Source: Streptomyces acidicola (lineage in GTDB: Bacteria; Actinomycetota; Actinomycetes; Streptomycetales; Streptomycetaceae). Taken from it: a stretch of 64,000 nucleotides of DNA. Shown here one piece after another: positions 42,670 through 52,687 of the stretch. The notes beneath the pieces were generated by a model. The model was not told the DNA's origin, did no database searches, and saw only the letters and a list, made by a program, of their open reading frames with translations. The stretch is taken from positions 1-64,000 of the forward strand of contig NZ_VMNX01000004.1 in assembly GCF_009377235.1 (NCBI RefSeq), in the 5' to 3' direction. The stretch's first letter is position 1. Each line of letters opens with the position of its first letter. Position numbers and translations under genes: made by a program.

Positions 42670-43383
42670 TCAGTGTGCGGTGACGGCGGGTTCGGGGCGT
42701 GCGGTCTGCTCGCGCCAGGCGGCGAGGCGTTCGAGTACCCAGTCGGTGACCGGTCGGACGCCGTCGTCGGCGGTGAGGGAGGTGAAGACGACGGGGAGGT
42801 TGCCGCGTCGCTGGGCCGCGTCGGAGGCCATGGTGCCCAGGTCTGCGCCGACGTACGGGGCGAGGTCGGTTTTGTTGACGACGAGGAGGTCGGCGCTGGT
42901 GATACCGGGGCCGCCCTTGCGGGGGATGTCGTCGCCGCTGGAGACGTCGATGACGAAGATCTGCGTGTCGACCAGGCCCTTGGAGAAGGTGGCGGTGAGG
43001 TTGTCGCCGCCGGACTCGACGAGGATCAGGTCGACGGCGCCAAGGCGGTCTTCGAGCGCTTCCACGGCTTCCAGGTTGGCGGAGATGTCGTCGCGGATCG
43101 CGGTGTGCGGGCAGGCGCCGGTCTCCACGGCGGTGATCCGTTCGGGGGCCAGGACAGCCTCGCGGAGCAGGAACTCGGCGTCTTCACAGGTGTAGATGTC
43201 GTTGGTGACGACGGCCAGCGCATACCGGTCGCGCAGGGTGCGGCACAGTGCGGCGACGGTGGCGGTCTTGCCGGAGCCGACCGGACCGCCGAGGCCGATC
43301 CTGAGGGCGCGACGGGTGCCGTCGGGGCGGTGGGCGTCGGCGGAGACGGCGCCGGGGGCGTCGTGCGTGTGGTCGAGGTGCAT
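42670..43383 (-). CDS. ureG: urease accessory GTPase UreG
   Basis: A 237-aa SIMIBI GTPase that powers nickel insertion into urease. The P-loop is [14 protein letters not shown], and [15 protein letters not shown], the nickel-binding Cys-Pro-His in [30 protein letters not shown] and the NKTD motif ([13 protein letters not shown]) are all present. The N-terminus [10 protein letters not shown] is His-rich, as in many UreG proteins, and may bind nickel. AAGGAA precedes the ATG. It lies between ureF and ureD. Confidence 0.96.
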   Translation of the reverse strand: MHLDHTHDAPGAVSADAHRPDGTRRALRIGLGGPVGSGKTATVAALCRTLRDRYALAVVTNDIYTCEDAEFLLREAVLAPERITAVETGACPHTAIRDDISANLEAVEALEDRLGAVDLILVESGGDNLTATFSKGLVDTQIFVIDVSSGDDIPRKGGPGITSADLLVVNKTDLAPYVGADLGTMASDAAQRRGNLPVVFTSLTADDGVRPVTDWVLERLAAWREQTARPEPAVTAH

Positions 43384-43427
43384 GGGCGTGAGTTCCTTGG
43401 TTCCTTGTGATGTTGGGACGGAAAGGC

Positions 43428-44102
43428 TCAGGAGGCGAAGAGACGCATCGGCCAGGCGGCGTGCTGTTCGGCGGTGATGTCGAGCAGTGGAGACGAGGCG
43501 GCCGGCAGGACGCCGACTCCCTCGTCGGCGACACGAGCGGCGGCGTCGGCGGCCTGGCAGGCAACGGCGTCGATGTCGTCGCAGAGACGGGCGATGACCG
43601 CGGTGGCGTCGAACGGGTCGAGGCCGAGCAGCCGTACGGCCGCGGTCGCGGGGGTTGTGACGCTGTCGAAGGCCGCGGCGTGTGCGGCGTCCAGCGCGGT
43701 GAGGCCTGCGGCGTGGGCGGCGATGCCCAGTACGACGGGCTGGTGGGCGCCGCCGGGCAGGTCGCGTGCGAGCCGATCAAGCGCCGGGCACGGCCAGGCC
43801 GCGCGGGCCGCCCGCAGCATCTGCCGGCCCAGCTTGCGGGACGTGGCCCGCAGCGCCGGGGCGGGCGTACGGGCGTCGGCGGCCTCGTCCAGGACGAGCG
43901 GGTCGCATCCGGTGGTGGCCGCGGCGGCCAATGAGGCGGCGGTGAGGCCCGCGGTGTGCAGGCGGCCACGGCAGAACGAGTCGAGGGTGACAGGATCACG
44001 GACAGCTTGGGCGGCGACGGCGGCCTCGACGCCGCCGGAATGCGCGTGGCCTCCTGCGGGGAAGCGGCCGTCGGCGAGGACGAGGAGAGCGGTACGGCTC
44101 AT
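43428..44102 (-). CDS. ureF: urease accessory protein UreF
   Basis: A 224-aa all-helical UreF, the partner of UreD that acts on UreG. The N-terminal [20 protein letters not shown] is the family signature. The rest is helical and alanine-rich, with [14 protein letters not shown] in the middle and a conserved-type ending [11 protein letters not shown]. It starts 96 bp after ureC and is followed by ureG after 44 bp. As in many actinobacteria, no ureE is found between ureC and ureF. Confidence 0.92.
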   Translation of the reverse strand: MSRTALLVLADGRFPAGGHAHSGGVEAAVAAQAVRDPVTLDSFCRGRLHTAGLTAASLAAAATTGCDPLVLDEAADARTPAPALRATSRKLGRQMLRAARAAWPCPALDRLARDLPGGAHQPVVLGIAAHAAGLTALDAAHAAAFDSVTTPATAAVRLLGLDPFDATAVIARLCDDIDAVACQAADAAARVADEGVGVLPAASSPLLDITAEQHAAWPMRLFAS

Positions 44103-44198
44103 GGACGACTGGCCATGCCTTTCGAGGGCGCGGCGGATGGGACGGGACGGGCGGCGTCCGGCCTGCTCGGGCCGCCCGTCTCGTCGTTCGCCAGGCGG

Positions 44199-46202
44199 TC
44201 AGAAGATGAAGTAGCGCTGGGCCAGGGGAAGTTCCGACGCGTAGTGCGTGGGGGCCGGCCGCTGGGGGCAGCGCGCCTCGGCCTGCGCCTGTTTCACCTT
44301 GCGTCGGCGCAGTTCGGAGATGCAGGTGTCCTCGATGAACACCTCGTAGGTGTCCGGGTCGACTCGGATGTTCGGGGTGGCGTTGTTGAGGATCATGTGC
44401 TCTTTGAACACCTGGCGGGTGTCCTTGATCTCGTACAGGGACTTGTTGATGCCGAGTTCCTGCGCGGTGACCGTGGCCTGTGGGCTGACGAAATTGAACG
44501 AGTTGACACCCGGCGCGTTCCCCGTGGCGCCCCACACCGGGCGGGGCAGGACGGGCTGCGGCGTGGGGATGGAGGCGTTGGCGTCACCGACCTGCGCGTA
44601 GGCGATCTGCCCGCCCTTGAGAACGAGGTGTGGCTTCACGCCGAAGAACTTCGGCTCCCACAGCACCAGATCCGCCAGCTTGCCTGTCTCCACGGAGCCG
44701 ATCAGGTCGTCCACGCCGTGGGCGATGGCCGGGTTGATCGTGTACTTGGCGACGTAGCGGCGGGCGCGGAAGTTGTCCGCCTCTTCCCGCTGCTGCTTCT
44801 GCTGCGCGTCGAGGCCTTCGCGCAGCTGACCGTAACGTGTCCTCATCACATGGGCGGTCTGCCAGGTCCGCATGATCATCTCGCCGATGCGGCCCATGGC
44901 CTGCGCGTCGGACGACATGATCGAGATCGCGCCCATGTCGTGCAGTAGATCCTCGGCCGCCATCGTCGAGGGCCGCACCCGGGAGTCGGCGAAGGCCCGG
45001 TCGGCCTCCAGCTCCGGGTTGAGGTGGTGGCAGACCATCATCATGTCGATGTGTTCCTTGACGGTGTTGACCGTCAGGGGGCGGGTCGGATTGGTCGACG
45101 CGGGCAGGACGTTCTTCTCCCCGCACAGGGTGATCATGTCCGGGGCGTGGCCGCCGCCCGCACCCTCGATATGGAAGATGTGCAGGGGACGGTCCTTGAA
45201 CGCCGCCTTGGTGCTCTGCACGAAGCCCGCCTCGTTCAGCGAGTCCGCGTGCAGGGCCAGTTGCACGTTGGTGGACTCGCACACCTTCAGGCAGGCGTCG
45301 ATGACCTGCGGGGTGGCGCCCCAGTCCTCGTGGATCTTGAAGCCGATCACGCCGGCCTTCACCTGGTCGAGCATGGACGTGCGGGACATGGTGCTGCCCT
45401 TGCCCAGCACCCCGACGTTCACCGGGAAGTCGTCGAGCGCCTTGAAGAGACGTTCGACGTGCCATTTGCCCGGGGTGACCGTGGTCGCGGTGGACCCCTC
45501 GGCCGGTCCGGTGCCACCGCCGATCAGGGTCGTCACCCCGGACGCGAGGGCCTCGCCGACCTGCTCCGGGCAGATGAAATGGACATGGGTGTCCACCCCG
45601 CCCGCGGTCAGGATGCGGCCTTTCCCAGAGATCACCTCGGTCTCCGGGCCGATCACGAAGTCCGTCGGCCGGACCCGCGTCGGCCAGTCCGTCCGACCCT
45701 CATGGATCTTGTCCATGGTCTCCGGGTTGTACGCCTTGCCGAGGGCGGTGATCCTCCCGTCGCGGATCGCGACATCCGCCTTGACCACGCCCCAGTGATC
45801 CAGGATCACCACGCCAGTGATCACTGTGTCCGGAGGGCCGTCCTTCCCGTCGCCGCGTGGCGTAGCCGACTGGCCCATCGACTCACGGATCACCTTGCCG
45901 CCGCCGAAGACCATCTCGTTCCCGCTTCTGCTCACCAGCGGGCTGACCTTTTCCTCGTCCTCGCCCTGGCAGTCGTCCTTGCCGTCGGACGTGTCTTTGC
46001 CGTCGGGCGCGGGAACGACGGGAAGGCCTGCCCGCCGGTCTCTGGACAGACCGCCGGACCAGTCGTCGGTGACCTTGATACGCAGCGCGGTGTCCGCCAA
46101 CCGGATCTCGTCCCCGGTCGTCGGGCCGAAGAGGTCTACGTACACCTCGCGCCTGGTCGTCCTGGTGTTCTTCCGCTCAACCACGGTCATCAGCTCCGTC
46201 AC
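44199..46202 (-). CDS. ureC: urease alpha subunit UreC with acidic insertion
   Basis: A 667-aa catalytic subunit; usual length is about 570. Active-site residues are intact: nickel histidines in [13 protein letters not shown], the lysine to be carbamylated in [15 protein letters not shown], His in [12 protein letters not shown] and [14 protein letters not shown], the flap Cys-His in [10 protein letters not shown], and the nickel Asp in [11 protein letters not shown]. The extra length comes from an insertion of about 40 residues after TDDWSG that is rich in Asp, Glu, Lys and Gly, a shorter one (GDGKDGPP), and about 25 residues before the C-terminal [11 protein letters not shown]. The start GTG overlaps the ureAB stop (GTGA), so translation is coupled. 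Confidence 0.95.
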   Translation of the reverse strand: MTELMTVVERKNTRTTRREVYVDLFGPTTGDEIRLADTALRIKVTDDWSGGLSRDRRAGLPVVPAPDGKDTSDGKDDCQGEDEEKVSPLVSRSGNEMVFGGGKVIRESMGQSATPRGDGKDGPPDTVITGVVILDHWGVVKADVAIRDGRITALGKAYNPETMDKIHEGRTDWPTRVRPTDFVIGPETEVISGKGRILTAGGVDTHVHFICPEQVGEALASGVTTLIGGGTGPAEGSTATTVTPGKWHVERLFKALDDFPVNVGVLGKGSTMSRTSMLDQVKAGVIGFKIHEDWGATPQVIDACLKVCESTNVQLALHADSLNEAGFVQSTKAAFKDRPLHIFHIEGAGGGHAPDMITLCGEKNVLPASTNPTRPLTVNTVKEHIDMMMVCHHLNPELEADRAFADSRVRPSTMAAEDLLHDMGAISIMSSDAQAMGRIGEMIMRTWQTAHVMRTRYGQLREGLDAQQKQQREEADNFRARRYVAKYTINPAIAHGVDDLIGSVETGKLADLVLWEPKFFGVKPHLVLKGGQIAYAQVGDANASIPTPQPVLPRPVWGATGNAPGVNSFNFVSPQATVTAQELGINKSLYEIKDTRQVFKEHMILNNATPNIRVDPDTYEVFIEDTCISELRRRKVKQAQAEARCPQRPAPTHYASELPLAQRYFIF

Positions 46203-46855
46203 CGTCCGACTCGTCCAGGGCTCCGCTTCTTCAGCTGCCCGCCGACCTGCCCGCGCAGCCCCAGCACCTTCCGCTCGCCCTCGATGCGGACCAGCTCCAC
46301 CGTGCGGCGATCACCCGGCTCGAACCGTTCGGACGTGCCGGCCGCGACGTTGAGCCGCTTGCCGTACGCCTGTTTCCGGTCGAACTCAAGCCCTTCGTTG
46401 ACCTCGAAGAAGTGGTAGTGCGACCCGACCTGCACCGGCCGGTCGGTCGGGTTGTGCACCTCGATCTCAGTGACACCCGACTCCGGGTTCAAAGGCACCG
46501 ACTCGTCGACGAAGTCGACTTTGCCGGGGTGGAGTTCGACCTCACCGCGCGGTGCGTCGAACGGGTCGTGGATCGTCACCAGCTTCGTGCCGTCCGGGAA
46601 CGTCGTCTCGACCTGGACGTTGTCGATCATCTCCGGGACACCGTCCATGACGTCGTCCCGGGTCAGGACCCCCCGACCCGAGTCCATGATCTCGCCGACA
46701 CTCCGGCCGATCCGCGCCTGGTCGTAGACGTAGGCAGTGAGCAGCGCGACCGCCTCCGGGTAGTTCAGCTTGATTCCCTGCTCCCTGCGCTGCCGTGCCA
46801 CACCGGCCGCCACATGGACCAGCAGGCGTTCCTGCTCATGGGGACTGAAATGCAT
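46199..46855 (-). CDS. ureAB: fused urease gamma-beta subunit
   Basis: A 218-aa fusion. Residues about 1-100 are UreA ([54 protein letters not shown]). Residues about 110-210 are UreB ([40 protein letters not shown]). Such fusions occur in one of the two urease types of streptomycetes and in Helicobacter. The start is ATG 46855 after GAGAAGGGCACC; the 55 upstream in-frame codons do not resemble UreA. It is the promoter-proximal gene of the urease unit. Confidence 0.95.
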   Translation of the reverse strand: MHFSPHEQERLLVHVAAGVARQRREQGIKLNYPEAVALLTAYVYDQARIGRSVGEIMDSGRGVLTRDDVMDGVPEMIDNVQVETTFPDGTKLVTIHDPFDAPRGEVELHPGKVDFVDESVPLNPESGVTEIEVHNPTDRPVQVGSHYHFFEVNEGLEFDRKQAYGKRLNVAAGTSERFEPGDRRTVELVRIEGERKVLGLRGQVGGQLKKRSPGRVGR

Positions 46856-47464
46856 GGTGCCCTTCTCGGATCCAGCGACGAACGTATGTCGACGGCGCGG
46901 AGCGGGCCCACCGGATCCCAAAGCCGAACCACGCTGCGCCGCAGTCGATCGTCCTGGGCCGAATCGGTGCGTCGGCACCGAACCATCCCTTTCACCTCGG
47001 ACGGACGGCGGGGCGAACACTTCGACGAGAGCAACAGGAGCCGGACTTCAGAGCGCGAATCAGCGATTCCCGGCCATCAGGGTTCGCCTCACTCGGGGGC
47101 GCAACACGCGAACGTTTCTCCGCCAGATCCCTGGGCGCCTCGGAGTGGGGGCGCACTCGCGGCAGGACAGGAGCCGCCCCCTACGGCTTTCACAAACGTT
47201 CCTTCTACTGCTCTCCGACTGCCGATGCCCGATCAGGAACCGGCATGCCACACGGATGTCCGGTCCAGGCGGTGGTCTGGGCAGTGGCCGGTTCACGCCC
47301 ACCCAATCGAGCCTGCGCGAGCGGGAATGTACGCGTATGTGCCCCTACGCCGCCGACGGTCTTTGGCAGCTGGTGTTGAATTCAGGCGGCTTCGATTCAT
47401 GCCGTAACGTGAGCCCGGCAAATCCAGCGCGGCACAGGAAGCCGCCCCGCTGTCCGGGTCCACG
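46856..47464. other. upstream region of the urease operon
   Basis: About 600 bp with no gene I can support. The urease promoter should lie here. I see no clear regulator site. The right part runs into the enolase-superfamily remnant. Confidence 0.4.
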
Positions 47465-47967
47465 GCGCTGGTCATGGACCGCAGTGGGACCGGATCACAG
47501 CCACCCGCGTCGGCCGCGTACTTGAGCAGTACAACCTCACCTGGATCGAAGAGCCGCTGGACGCCTACGACGCGGAAGGACACGCGGCTTTCGCCGCCAC
47601 GCTCGACACACCCATCGCGACCGGCGAGATGCTCACCGGCGTGGGCGAGCACACCACGCTCATCGAGGCCGGCTCCTCCGACTCCGTACAGCCCGACGCT
47701 CCTCGGGTGGGTGGCATCACTCCCTTCCTGCAGATCGCGGCGCCGGCCGACCACAAGGGCCGTGCCATGGCACCGCATTTCGTCATGGAGATCCACGTCC
47801 ACCCGTCCGCCGCCTCCCCGCGTACGGCCTGGGTGGAGCACTTGGAGTGGCCTGAGCCGATGTTCAACGAGCGTCTGGAAGTACGGGACGGACGCAACGG
47901 GTGGCGGCTTCGCCGCACGGCCCCGGTGTCCGTAACGCTGGGGCAACTGCGGAACGTCGGGCGTTGA
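47465..47967 (+). pseudogene. mandelate racemase/muconate lactonizing enzyme family, C-terminal remnant
   Basis: The C-terminal half of an enolase-superfamily enzyme. It begins as ALVMD in one phase and continues in another as WDRITATRVGRVLEQYNLTW, so the expected DANQRW segment has lost a few bases. IEEPLDAYDAEGHAAFA, TPIATGEMLTG, a DAPRVGGITPFLQIA segment and MAPHFVMEIHVHP follow, the barrel strands with the usual catalytic positions. The N-terminal capping domain and first barrel strands are missing. No intact start exists. Confidence 0.78.
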
Positions 47968-48299
47968 TTGGGCGCCGGTTCCACAAGAGCCTGACGCTTC
48001 CGGCCATCGCGCGGATGCAATCCCAACAGATATCGTATGCCTTCGAGTTGAAGGGCTCGTTGAGCGTTCCGGAACGCATCCAACGTAATGTGCGTGCCGC
48101 CGACGGGCGTTTCAACTCCATCGAAAGATGTCCAGCTAGTGGATCGGTCGAGGGCGCCGCGCGTTGCGGTCTCCCCAAGCCCTCCCGGCCACCAGCCGAA
48201 ACCTATTCATTGGTCGTTACACATTCGGTCAGAGCTCTGACATCAGGCCGTTGCGGAGATCCATAGATCCTTTCTGCGGGTCCGGACCCACTGAACCCC
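47968..48299. other. upstream region of phoD
   Basis: About 330 bp without a gene. It is less GC-rich around 48200-48260 (ATTCATTGGTCGTTACACATT), a likely promoter zone. I see no convincing PHO box. Confidence 0.4.
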
Positions 48300-49844
48300 A
48301 TGTCGATCCTTATGGATGCGAGGATTCCGGCCTTGTCGAACGATGAATCCGAACGCCCTGCCATGCAGGGGTCCAGCCGCCGCAACTTCCTGATCGTGTC
48401 GAGTGCCGCCGTGGCCGCCACAGCCGTCGGGGGAGTCACCGCCACCCCCGCCCTGGCCGCCACGACGGGCACGAGTCCCGGCATCGGTAACTTCAGCTCG
48501 TACCCGTTCTCTCTCGGTGTCGCCTCCGGCGATCCCCTGCCCGATTCGGTGATCCTCTGGACGCGTATCGCGCCCGAGCCGCTGATGATCGGCTCCGGGA
48601 TGCCCAACCGGCCGGTACCCGTCCACTGGCAGGTCGCCGACGACGAGGCCTTCACCCAGATCGCGGTCGAGGGCGAGACCTTCGCCCGGCCCGAGAACAA
48701 CCACGCCGTACACGTCGATGTGCGAGGCCTGCGGCCTGGCCGCTGGTACTTCTACCGCTTCCGTTGCGGCTCCGAGCTCAGCCCGGTCGGCCGTACGCGC
48801 ACCCTGCCCGCACCCGGTGCGCCCGTCTCGTCCTTCACGGTCACCCACATCTCCTGCCAGAACTGGGCCGTGGGCTACTTCACCGCTCTGAAGTACATGG
48901 CCGAGGACAACATCGACCTGGCGTTCCACCTGGGTGACTACATCTACGAGGGTGCGATCAACGGCGTGGTGCGGGGCGGCGCCTACGTGCCCGACACGAT
49001 CCGGGCCGCGTGCCGTTCCGTCGATGAGTACCGTCTGCGCTACTCGCTCTACAAGACCGACCCGGAGCTTCAGGCCGCGCACGCCGCGTATCCGTGGGCG
49101 ATCGTCTGGGACGACCACGAGGTGAGCAACGACTACGCCGGCGGAGTCGACCACGGTCCGGCCCAGCTTGCCCGCCGGGCCGCCGGGTACAGGGCGTGGT
49201 GGGAGAACACCCCCACCCGGGTCGACCCGCCTGTCGGACCGGACGAACGCATCTACCGCCGGTTCGCGGTCGGCAATCTGGTGCAGTTCGACATGCTCGA
49301 CAGTCGCGAGTACCGGACCGCCGACAATGACCCGCTGATCTCCAAGCTCGGCGACGAGCAGGAGACGTGGCTGATCGACGGCATCAACGCCTACGACACC
49401 ACGTGGAACGTCGCGGCGGTCGGCCAGCAGCTCGGTGGCGTGAATGCCAACAGCCCCACTCGTAACCGCATTTACGAGGCCTACTACGACCGGGGTGTCG
49501 CCCCGGTCATCCTGGCCGGCGACCTGCACTGGACCATCGTGTCGGACGCGCTGCTCGCGATCCCGGACGCTTCCAGCCCGGTCGTGGGCGAGCAGTTCAT
49601 CGTCACGTCCGTCACCTCGACGGGCGACGGTCCGGGTAGCCAGGCGACCAAGAACGGGTGGCTGAAGAACCCGTGGGTGAAGTACGTCGACGGCTACCGA
49701 GGCTACATCCGCTCGACGTTCACGCCGACCGGTGTTTACAGCACTCAGCGGGACGTCCAGTTCGTCACCCGGCCGAACGCGCCGGTCTGGGACGCCCAGA
49801 ACTTCTTCATCGACGCCAAGAAGCCCGGCATCCAGCTGGCTTAG
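48300..49844 (+). CDS. phoD: alkaline phosphatase PhoD, Tat-exported
   Basis: A 514-aa secreted phosphatase/phosphodiesterase. The Tat signal is SSRRNFLIVSSAAVAATAV, ending before ALAA. The N-terminal beta-sandwich (PFSLGVASGDPLPDSVILWT) precedes the catalytic part, with metal ligands in HLGDYIYEG, VWDDHEVSNDY and GDLHWTIVSD, and with LDSREYR. PhoD enzymes use iron and calcium to hydrolyse phosphodiesters and monoesters. The exact start is uncertain: ATGs at 48300, 48312 and 48363 all precede the twin arginines, and none has a strong ribosome binding site. A large hairpin lies 52 bp after the stop. Confidence 0.92.
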   Translation: MSILMDARIPALSNDESERPAMQGSSRRNFLIVSSAAVAATAVGGVTATPALAATTGTSPGIGNFSSYPFSLGVASGDPLPDSVILWTRIAPEPLMIGSGMPNRPVPVHWQVADDEAFTQIAVEGETFARPENNHAVHVDVRGLRPGRWYFYRFRCGSELSPVGRTRTLPAPGAPVSSFTVTHISCQNWAVGYFTALKYMAEDNIDLAFHLGDYIYEGAINGVVRGGAYVPDTIRAACRSVDEYRLRYSLYKTDPELQAAHAAYPWAIVWDDHEVSNDYAGGVDHGPAQLARRAAGYRAWWENTPTRVDPPVGPDERIYRRFAVGNLVQFDMLDSREYRTADNDPLISKLGDEQETWLIDGINAYDTTWNVAAVGQQLGGVNANSPTRNRIYEAYYDRGVAPVILAGDLHWTIVSDALLAIPDASSPVVGEQFIVTSVTSTGDGPGSQATKNGWLKNPWVKYVDGYRGYIRSTFTPTGVYSTQRDVQFVTRPNAPVWDAQNFFIDAKKPGIQLA

Positions 49845-49895
49845 TACTCCCACCCGACGTCGCGATCTTGCGTCGGAACCCGGCGGGGTACAGGT

Positions 49896-49954
49896 GCGGC
49901 CACCGCGTGACGGTCGGGAGTCGTGTGGACTCCTGAGGATCGTGCGGTGGCCGC
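49896..49954. terminator. large stem-loop after phoD
   Basis: GCGGCCACCGC (49896-49906) pairs perfectly with GCGGTGGCCGC (49944-49954). Inside, GGAGTC-GTGTG-GACTCC (49917-49933) forms a second stem. The 11-bp outer stem 52 bp after the stop is a good terminator candidate. Confidence 0.65.
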
Positions 49955-50371
49955 GGGCCATGGCACAAACCTGTCCGTTGGCGGGCTATGTCCTCGCGCT
50001 GCGGAGGCCGGACGAGTCGTGACTGGACCGTGCGCCGGCCGAGTGGGCGATCGTGGCGTAGAGGTGTGGCTACGATAAGTGACCTGGACGTGCTGCGGCC
50101 CTCGAAGGGCACCGGAATCAGGTCCGATAGACCGCCTGGGCTGCAGCGGCTCCGTCCGCGTTCCGGCGGCACAGGTGACGGCCGATGACGTGGGCCGTCC
50201 CGCGCGGTGAGTCAACCGCCGGTCGTTCCCACACGCCCCGGCCCAACCAACGCAACCACCGTTCCCACGGAAGGCCTTCTGGGCGCTGGACGTACGCACC
50301 CGCTGAACAGGGGGACTCGCGTGGCGGTTGTCGCTCCGTGCCCAGCCCCCTGTTCCCGTTCCCGATCCTGA
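49955..50371. other. region between phoD and PHP gene, no gene seen
   Basis: With the terminator stretch, 49845-50371 is over 500 bp without a supportable gene. Open frames on both strands lack starts and recognisable sequence. It is the 3' flank of both convergent genes. Confidence 0.4.
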
Positions 50372-51868
50372 CTAGCGGACGTGGACGAAGACGGGGTTGG
50401 AGTAGAACCACAGATCGTCCCAGGGGTTTTCCAGCCCGTCGGCGAGCGGCTCGATCTCGTCGGTGCTCGTGCCGCGCACGCGCGCGTAGAGGTCACCTTC
50501 CACATTGCGCAGGGTGTAGCGGATCACGTAGTCCTTGCCCTGCTTGCGCCAGTCGCGCGGGCCGAACCTCGCCACCACCTTCGTAGTGGGGTTGGTGTCC
50601 GCGTCGAGGTCGGCGCTCGGGCCGGTGATACCGCCGACGATCAGGTCGACGCGCGTGACTTCCGGACGGTCTCCGTTGGCGTTCTTGCCGTCCAGCGGCC
50701 GGAACTTGATCTCTATGTCGACATCGGTGCGGTTGCGGGCACTGACGGTGAGCGTCTCGCCCATGGCTGCTTCCCGGTCCTGGTTGCTCGCCGTGAGGTC
50801 GAGGCTGGTGATCAGGTCCCCTGTACCGACCCACACGCGCCCGTTGCGGAGCCCGTCCATGATGTCGGCGTAGTCCTGCCGGGCCAGCACATGGGTCTTG
50901 CTGTACTCACCGGGCCAGAAGTCGGAGCCGCCGCGCGTCCAGTGCACGTGCGAATCCGAGGTCGCGGTGATCCACCAGCGCCGACCCTCGCCGAGCAGCG
51001 CGTCCCACAGGCCACCGACGCGAGCCGTCATCTGGTCGAAGCCACCGTGGGTGGGGTAGCTGCCGTAACCCCCGCGTGCCTCGCCGATGAGCGGGCCCGC
51101 CTGGTGACCGGGAGCCCCCTCGAAACCGACGTAGATGTCCGGTGCGACGTTGTTGCCGTTGCGGAACTCCCGGGGAGTGTCCTGCCCGTACACGCCCAGC
51201 CCCGTCGCGGAACGCGAGGCATGGTGTGCGATGACCAGCGGCTTGCGTCTCATGTCCTTCGCGGCCTTCAGGAACTCGATCATCTTGGCCTCGGTGTCAC
51301 GGCCCGGATCGTTGGGGAAGGCGTCGCGCTTGGCGAAGCGGCTCTCCAGTTCGAAGAGCTGCTGGGCCTCGTCACGGTGGTGAGGGATCATCAGCGTGTG
51401 GTGGTCCAGGGCGGGCGCGTCGAACTCCATTCCCCAGAACTGAAGGACCTCCGGTACCAGGACGCGTGAGCGCAGGAGGTCGGGGTAGGCCTGCTCAAGG
51501 TTCACCTTGGAGTGCGTCGGTCCGCCGTGGTCGGTGCACATCACCCAGGTCAGACCGAAGTGCTTGGCCATGATCGCATTGGTGACGATCGGGTAGACGG
51601 CGTCCCCGCCCTTCTGGAACGTCGGCGGATTCGTCGTCGTGTCGAACGTGCCGCTGTATTCCGAGTGCACATGGTGGTCGCCGGCGCGCCACACCCTGCC
51701 ACGAGAGCTGGAGCTGCCGTTCGTGCGCTCGGCATCGTCGGCCGCCGCCGCGGGGCCACCGCCCACCAACGGGCTTGCCGCTGCCAGCGTCGCCCCGGCG
51801 CCGGCGTACTTGACCAACCGGCGGCGCGAGATCGCCGCGCCCTCGGAACCGTCGAAACCCTTGTCCAT
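50372..51868 (-). CDS. PHP domain phosphoesterase, Tat-exported
   Basis: A 498-aa exported metal-dependent phosphoesterase-like protein. The Tat signal is AISRRRLVKYAGAGATLAAA. The PHP domain metal-ligand motifs are GDHHVHSEYSG, VMCTDHGGPTHS, IAHHASRSATG and ATSDSHVHWT, in the right order. The last roughly 130 residues form a separate beta-rich domain (DREAAMGETLTVSARNRTDV, KDYVIRYTLRNVEGDLYARV). The substrate is unknown; with phoD nearby, extracellular phosphate scavenging is a reasonable guess. ATG 51868 starts MDKGFDGSEG with a weak ribosome binding site. Confidence 0.88.
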   Translation of the reverse strand: MDKGFDGSEGAAISRRRLVKYAGAGATLAAASPLVGGGPAAAADDAERTNGSSSSRGRVWRAGDHHVHSEYSGTFDTTTNPPTFQKGGDAVYPIVTNAIMAKHFGLTWVMCTDHGGPTHSKVNLEQAYPDLLRSRVLVPEVLQFWGMEFDAPALDHHTLMIPHHRDEAQQLFELESRFAKRDAFPNDPGRDTEAKMIEFLKAAKDMRRKPLVIAHHASRSATGLGVYGQDTPREFRNGNNVAPDIYVGFEGAPGHQAGPLIGEARGGYGSYPTHGGFDQMTARVGGLWDALLGEGRRWWITATSDSHVHWTRGGSDFWPGEYSKTHVLARQDYADIMDGLRNGRVWVGTGDLITSLDLTASNQDREAAMGETLTVSARNRTDVDIEIKFRPLDGKNANGDRPEVTRVDLIVGGITGPSADLDADTNPTTKVVARFGPRDWRKQGKDYVIRYTLRNVEGDLYARVRGTSTDEIEPLADGLENPWDDLWFYSNPVFVHVR

Positions 51869-52204
51869 CAGCCTTAGGCCCTTCAGTCAACTGGGGTGGG
51901 GACTACCGTCGTTGAGCCTCGAACGAGGAACCGAATGCGGCGTGAACGCGGAGCGGAGTCGCGACAAACAACAAAGGCCATGGCCGCGAGGCCGGGCAAG
52001 CGGGCCCAGTCGTACGCCCCGCTCCACAAGGCCGTGATGGCCCGCACGTCCGATGGCGCACAGCAGCGCGCCGCCTGGATGTGCACATCGACGGCACGAC
52101 CCGGCGCAGCGGTACACGGAGTCGCCGGTCGGGCACCAGGCCCACCAGGACAGCCGGCGACGACGGGACCAACGGCTGGGGATGCCTGCCGGGAACCCAG
52201 CTCT
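51869..52204. other. upstream region of the PHP gene
   Basis: About 335 bp. Its left end should contain the PHP-gene promoter. Open frames run through it on both strands, but none has coding signals I trust. Confidence 0.35.
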
Positions 52205-52448
52205 GATGACCCCGGACGCAGTGGCAGCCGTCTACCGGCTGAAGATGAACTCCCAGGCCCAGACCAACCAGGACACCCTAACGCCGACCACCCCGAAGGC
52301 GAGCGGCTTACCGTGTGGAAGCCCGACGGTGCTCGACGCCCCGGCCCTGGCCACACGGGACAAGCCCGGCCTGATCGGTGGGACCCTGGTGTGGCTCAGC
52401 GGCATCGACCCCGCGCGGGAAGACCGGTGGCAGCCTCTGACCGGCTGA
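52205..52448 (+). CDS. possible small protein before a terminator, uncertain
   Basis: An 80-codon frame starting MTPDAVAAVYRLKMNS and ending IDPAREDRWQPLTG, with G/C-rich third positions at the end. In the middle (about 52277-52328) another phase reads more naturally (ADHPEGERLTVWKPDG), so there may be two compensating indels. It stops 11 bp before a strong hairpin, which supports a real 3' end. I know no homologue. Confidence 0.3.
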
Positions 52449-52459
52449 TCACAGGAGAG

Positions 52460-52488
52460 GGGGGCCAGCCCTCGCGGACTGGCCCCCT
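52460..52488. terminator. strong hairpin terminator
   Basis: GGGGGCCAG (52460-52468) pairs with CTGGCCCCC (52479-52487) around a 10-base loop, with a G-T pair extending the stem. It could end a rightward transcript from the small frame before it. It could also end the leftward secreted-protein gene, 200 bp away. Confidence 0.7.
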
Positions 52489-52687
52489 TCCTGCTTCACT
52501 TGCCGGCGCTGAGACAACGTCAGCCGACCAGCCGACGTCACCCGCTCCCGCTGCCCGCAGCGGGGCTGACCGGCTGGCGTACGGCCGAACCCCTGGGCCG
52601 CACGTCAGTCAGTTGGACACAGGACCCCTACTGCGGACGCACGCCCGCTACTGCTGTGCCGGGGACGAAGGCAACCGGCACAGCCGA

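Noticed and set aside
49845-50371. Possible insertion-sequence remnant between phoD and the PHP gene
   Set aside because: No terminal inverted repeats, target duplications or transposase motifs could be found; the one large inverted repeat is better explained as a terminator.
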